Source: RUG11272 sp045226335 | GTDB taxonomy: Bacteria > Bacillota > Clostridia > Christensenellales > Aristaeellaceae | Length of the DNA: 58,251 bases | Reading direction: 5' to 3' | Assembly: GCA_045226335.1 (NCBI GenBank) | Contig: JBGVCH010000076.1 | Location: forward strand, 1-58,251 | Shown here: piece after piece, positions 56,044-58,251 of the stretch | Layout: every line of letters starts with the position of its first letter | Numbering within the stretch: the stretch's first letter is position 1 | The notes under the pieces: generated by a model | Told to the model about the DNA's origin: nothing | What the model saw: the letters and a program-made list of their open reading frames with translations, nothing else | The model's database searches: none | Program-made: the position numbers and the translations under genes

Positions 56044-57798
56044 TTATCCCTTCACAGCGCCGCCGGTGACGCCTTCGACATAGTATTTCTGCAGCGCCAG
56101 GAACAGTGCCGTGATCGGCACGGCGACCAGCACGCCGCCCGCGCAGAAGAGAGTGAAATACCCCTGATAGTCGCCGACGTTGATCCAGCGGTACAGACCG
56201 ACGGCGACGTTGTAGCCGGTGATCTCGCCGAAGGCGATCAGACTGGCGAAGACGTAGTCGCCCCAGGGGGCCATGAAGGCCATGAGAATCGTGTAGATGA
56301 CGATGGGCTTGGCCAGCGGCATGATGATCTTCAGGAACACCTGGAACCGCGTGGCGCCGTCGATGCGGGCGCTCTCGTCCAGGGACTTCGGAATGGTGTC
56401 GAAGAAGCCCTTGGAAATATAGTAGCCCATGCCGGAGGACGCGCAGTAGATCAGGATCAGGCCGGGCACCGCGTTGGTGCCGGTCAGGTTGAGATCACGC
56501 AGCAGGAAGTACAGCACCACCATGGTCAGGAAGCCCGGGAACATGCCCAGCACCAGCACCACGTTCATCAGGAGCTTGCGGCCTTTGAACCGGATGCGGG
56601 AGAGGGCGTAGCTCACGGACAGGATGATGACGGTCTGGATGACGGCCACGAACAGGGCGATGGTCAGCGTGTTGCCGTACCAGGTGACATACTGGCTGTT
56701 GTCGTTGGGCTGGAGGTAGCACAGGAGCACCACCACCAGTGCGGTCAGCTCCAGGAAGAGGAACAGCAGCTGTTTGACCTTGTCCCAGGTGCTTTCCTTC
56801 GGGTAACCGGGGATCTCCTTCAGCAGGCGCACGTCATGCTTCATGTAGGCGTAGGCCGCGATCATGCCGAACCCCAGGAAGAGGAACATGCCGATGAACA
56901 CCTTGGCCACGCCGGCGGTGTCCTCGAAGGTCACCTTCCGGATGCTCGTGGTGACCAGCAGGAAGACGATGAACAGCAGCTGCAGGATGCCGAACAGGAT
57001 CAGCCACTTGTACTGGTTGACACCGTCGCTCTCCCCGGCTTCCTTCCGCAGCAGCGCGACCGCCGCGGTCAGCACCAGCGCGGTGCAGGCGGCGATGGCC
57101 AGGGTGGCGAGCCACCAGGGCAGGAACCCCTGGCTGAAATCCCGGTGGAAGTCATCGTCCAGCTTTACGGCGTTGGCGTTTTTCTGGACCTGTTGCATCC
57201 GGTCGGGGGTGAGCAGGGCTTCATAGGCGGCCTTCTGAGCCTCCGTCAGCGCGCCTTCCACGGCGGAACCGCTCTCCGCGGCTGCCTGCTCGGCGTCCAG
57301 CTTTGCCTTCATGGAAGATTGGACCGTGGAGAGGAAGAGTGTGTCGGCTTCCAGCTGCTCCGAGAGCGCGGGGTCGCCGGCGATGTAGTCCCTGAGGGTC
57401 TGAATGTGGTCCTTTTCCGCCTTGCTGAAGCGGCCGCTCCGCTCGGCGTTTTCAAAGATCGTCTTCGCCGTCAGGCTGGCCTGGTAGTCCTTGGCGCTGA
57501 AGTTCTTGATGAAAAGGCCCTTGTAGTTGTCCAGCTTGAAGCCCTGCTGCGGCCACACATAGTTGACCATGCCGCCGCTCTCCACCGCGAAGGAGCGGCC
57601 GGACTGGCAGATCAGGAAGATGAAGGGCAGCAGCCAGAAAAGGCACAGGCAGACCAGGACGATGTGCAGCACGGTGTTGGTGCGCCGTTCATGGCGCTTC
57701 TTGGAGTGGCGGAAGATGGTTTCGCCGCTGTCCGCTGTGGTGAACGTGTCCGCAGCCTCCGCCGTCGTGCCGAATTGCTGGATTTCATACTCGCTCAT
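56044..57798 (-). CDS. Sugar ABC transporter permease (MalG-like) with a large membrane/coiled-coil insertion
   Basis: A 584-residue permease, about twice the usual MalG length. The N-terminus (with a basic KKRHERR stretch) and first helix (about 42-64) and the C-terminal transport domain (NTLTIALFVAVIQTVI onward, EAA loop ESARIDGATRF) are MalG-like. Between them (roughly residues 95-365) are a helical, charged segment of about 120 residues (KAEKDHIQTLRDY, EAQKAAYEALL) and four extra membrane segments. It starts at ATG 57798 with a one-base overlap (TGATG) with the upstream permease; a GTG just before it is an alternative. GC content and codons match the neighbours, so it is not a frameshift product. 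Function of the insertion unknown. Confidence 0.88.
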   Translation of the reverse strand: MSEYEIQQFGTTAEAADTFTTADSGETIFRHSKKRHERRTNTVLHIVLVCLCLFWLLPFIFLICQSGRSFAVESGGMVNYVWPQQGFKLDNYKGLFIKNFSAKDYQASLTAKTIFENAERSGRFSKAEKDHIQTLRDYIAGDPALSEQLEADTLFLSTVQSSMKAKLDAEQAAAESGSAVEGALTEAQKAAYEALLTPDRMQQVQKNANAVKLDDDFHRDFSQGFLPWWLATLAIAACTALVLTAAVALLRKEAGESDGVNQYKWLILFGILQLLFIVFLLVTTSIRKVTFEDTAGVAKVFIGMFLFLGFGMIAAYAYMKHDVRLLKEIPGYPKESTWDKVKQLLFLFLELTALVVVLLCYLQPNDNSQYVTWYGNTLTIALFVAVIQTVIILSVSYALSRIRFKGRKLLMNVVLVLGMFPGFLTMVVLYFLLRDLNLTGTNAVPGLILIYCASSGMGYYISKGFFDTIPKSLDESARIDGATRFQVFLKIIMPLAKPIVIYTILMAFMAPWGDYVFASLIAFGEITGYNVAVGLYRWINVGDYQGYFTLFCAGGVLVAVPITALFLALQKYYVEGVTGGAVKG

Positions 57799-58251
57799 CA
57801 CTGGAAATCCTCCTCATTCTTGACGGACGGGATCATGTTGTACACGATCAGGTTGATCACCGCCGTGACCACAAAGACCAGGATGCCGATGACGGCGGCC
57901 ATCTTGTAGTTGGAGTCGCTGACGGTCATCTTGTACAGCCAGGTGATCAGCAGGTCGGTGCTGCCGGCGTTCCCCTGCAGGCTCATGGACAGCGGTTTGC
58001 CGCCGTTGAGCAGGTAGATGACGTTGAAGTTGTTGATGTTGCCCGTGAAGGATGTCAGCAGGTAGGGACCCGTGACAAAGAGCATGTAGGGCAGGGTGAT
58101 CTTCCGGTACATCTGGAAGCCGTTGGCGCCGTCGATGCGCGCGCTCTCATACAGGTCCGCCGGGATGTTCATCAGGATGCCGGTGGCGATCAGCATCAGG
58201 TAGGGGATGCCGATCCAGATGTTGATCATGATGATGGTCACCCGGGCCCAG
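57798..58251 (-). CDS. Sugar ABC transporter permease (MalF-like), 5' part beyond the window
   Basis: The frame is open to the window edge, so the first part is missing. The last 150 residues contain the EAA loop ESARIDGANGFQ with IPADLY before it, and three to four membrane segments ending VINLIVYNMIPS. This is the MalF/UgpA-type partner of the second permease, downstream of which the ATPase lies. No substrate-binding protein is visible; it may be upstream outside the window. Confidence 0.88.
   Translation of the reverse strand, partial: WARVTIIMINIWIGIPYLMLIATGILMNIPADLYESARIDGANGFQMYRKITLPYMLFVTGPYLLTSFTGNINNFNVIYLLNGGKPLSMSLQGNAGSTDLLITWLYKMTVSDSNYKMAAVIGILVFVVTAVINLIVYNMIPSVKNEEDFQ

Noticed and set aside
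1..58251. CRISPR arrays, phage structural genes, complete insertion sequences
   Set aside because: No regularly spaced repeats, capsid or tail genes, or transposase genes were found in reading both strands.

Overview
The window is a chromosomal fragment of a GC-rich, low-phylum-GC-exception Gram-positive bacterium, most likely an anaerobic member of the Clostridia. The evidence is a Firmicutes-type gene set: PgpH and PhoH with YbeY/Cdd/Era, RqcP, a YabN-type MazG fusion, a SpoVB-family flippase, a T-box leader for valS, an ECF energizing module, a small SRP RNA and iron-sulfur class I fumarase in two subunits. Strong SD sequences and frequent TTG/GTG starts fit this. Christensenellales-like gut or rumen lineages are a plausible guess, but no rRNA is present to settle it. 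Both ends cut through genes.

Layout. 1-2.8 kb: an acetyltransferase tail, then an AT-richer insert (a DUF4143-type ATPase and a GNAT enzyme) bounded by a copied 3' end of tRNA-Ser(GCT), then tandem tRNA-Ser genes. 2.9-4.9 kb: a SIMPL-domain protein, a cysteine-cluster/lipobox protein with an acidic repeat tail, and a PflA-like radical SAM enzyme; this pair is the best candidate for an undescribed system. 4.9-10.4 kb (minus): phoH-pgpH-ybeY::cdd-era-barstar. 10.5-18.3 kb (minus): trkA-trkH-spoVB-mazG/yabN-hup, then rqcP-ispDF. 18.4-27.9 kb (minus): a cell-elongation operon, maf-mreB-mreC-mreC-mreD-mrdA-minD-rodA, with two mreC paralogs. 28.0-34.7 kb (minus): pepT, an FAD enzyme, a GNAT enzyme, truA and the ECF module ecfT-ecfA2-ecfA1.

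34.8-38.9 kb (plus): DUF177 protein and rpmF, then a T-box leader, a small membrane protein and valS. 38.9-39.6 kb: a toxin-antitoxin pair. 39.7-50.7 kb (plus): an unknown secreted protein, rsmH-rsmI-fumarase alpha-beta-DUF4317, SRP RNA, mfd, and a PII-like protein with a cation/proton antiporter. 50.7-50.9 kb: a structured non-coding segment. 50.9-54.7 kb (minus): rplI-dnaB-yhaM-lipoprotein. 54.9-58.25 kb (minus): a sugar ABC transporter (permease fragment, an unusually large second permease, and a UgpC/MsmK-type ATPase).

Working together: most of the window is conserved core. The elongation operon makes the rod-shape wall machine; Trk, PgpH and the antiporter fit K+/osmotic control (possibly through c-di-AMP, an inference); Era, YbeY, RsmH, RsmI, TruA, RqcP and L9/L32 serve ribosome and RNA quality. 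Accessory pieces are the tRNA-bounded insert, the radical SAM pair, the toxin-antitoxin cassette and the structured region at 50.8 kb. Coordinates of starts were chosen by SD position; promoters and hairpins were read by eye and are unverified.
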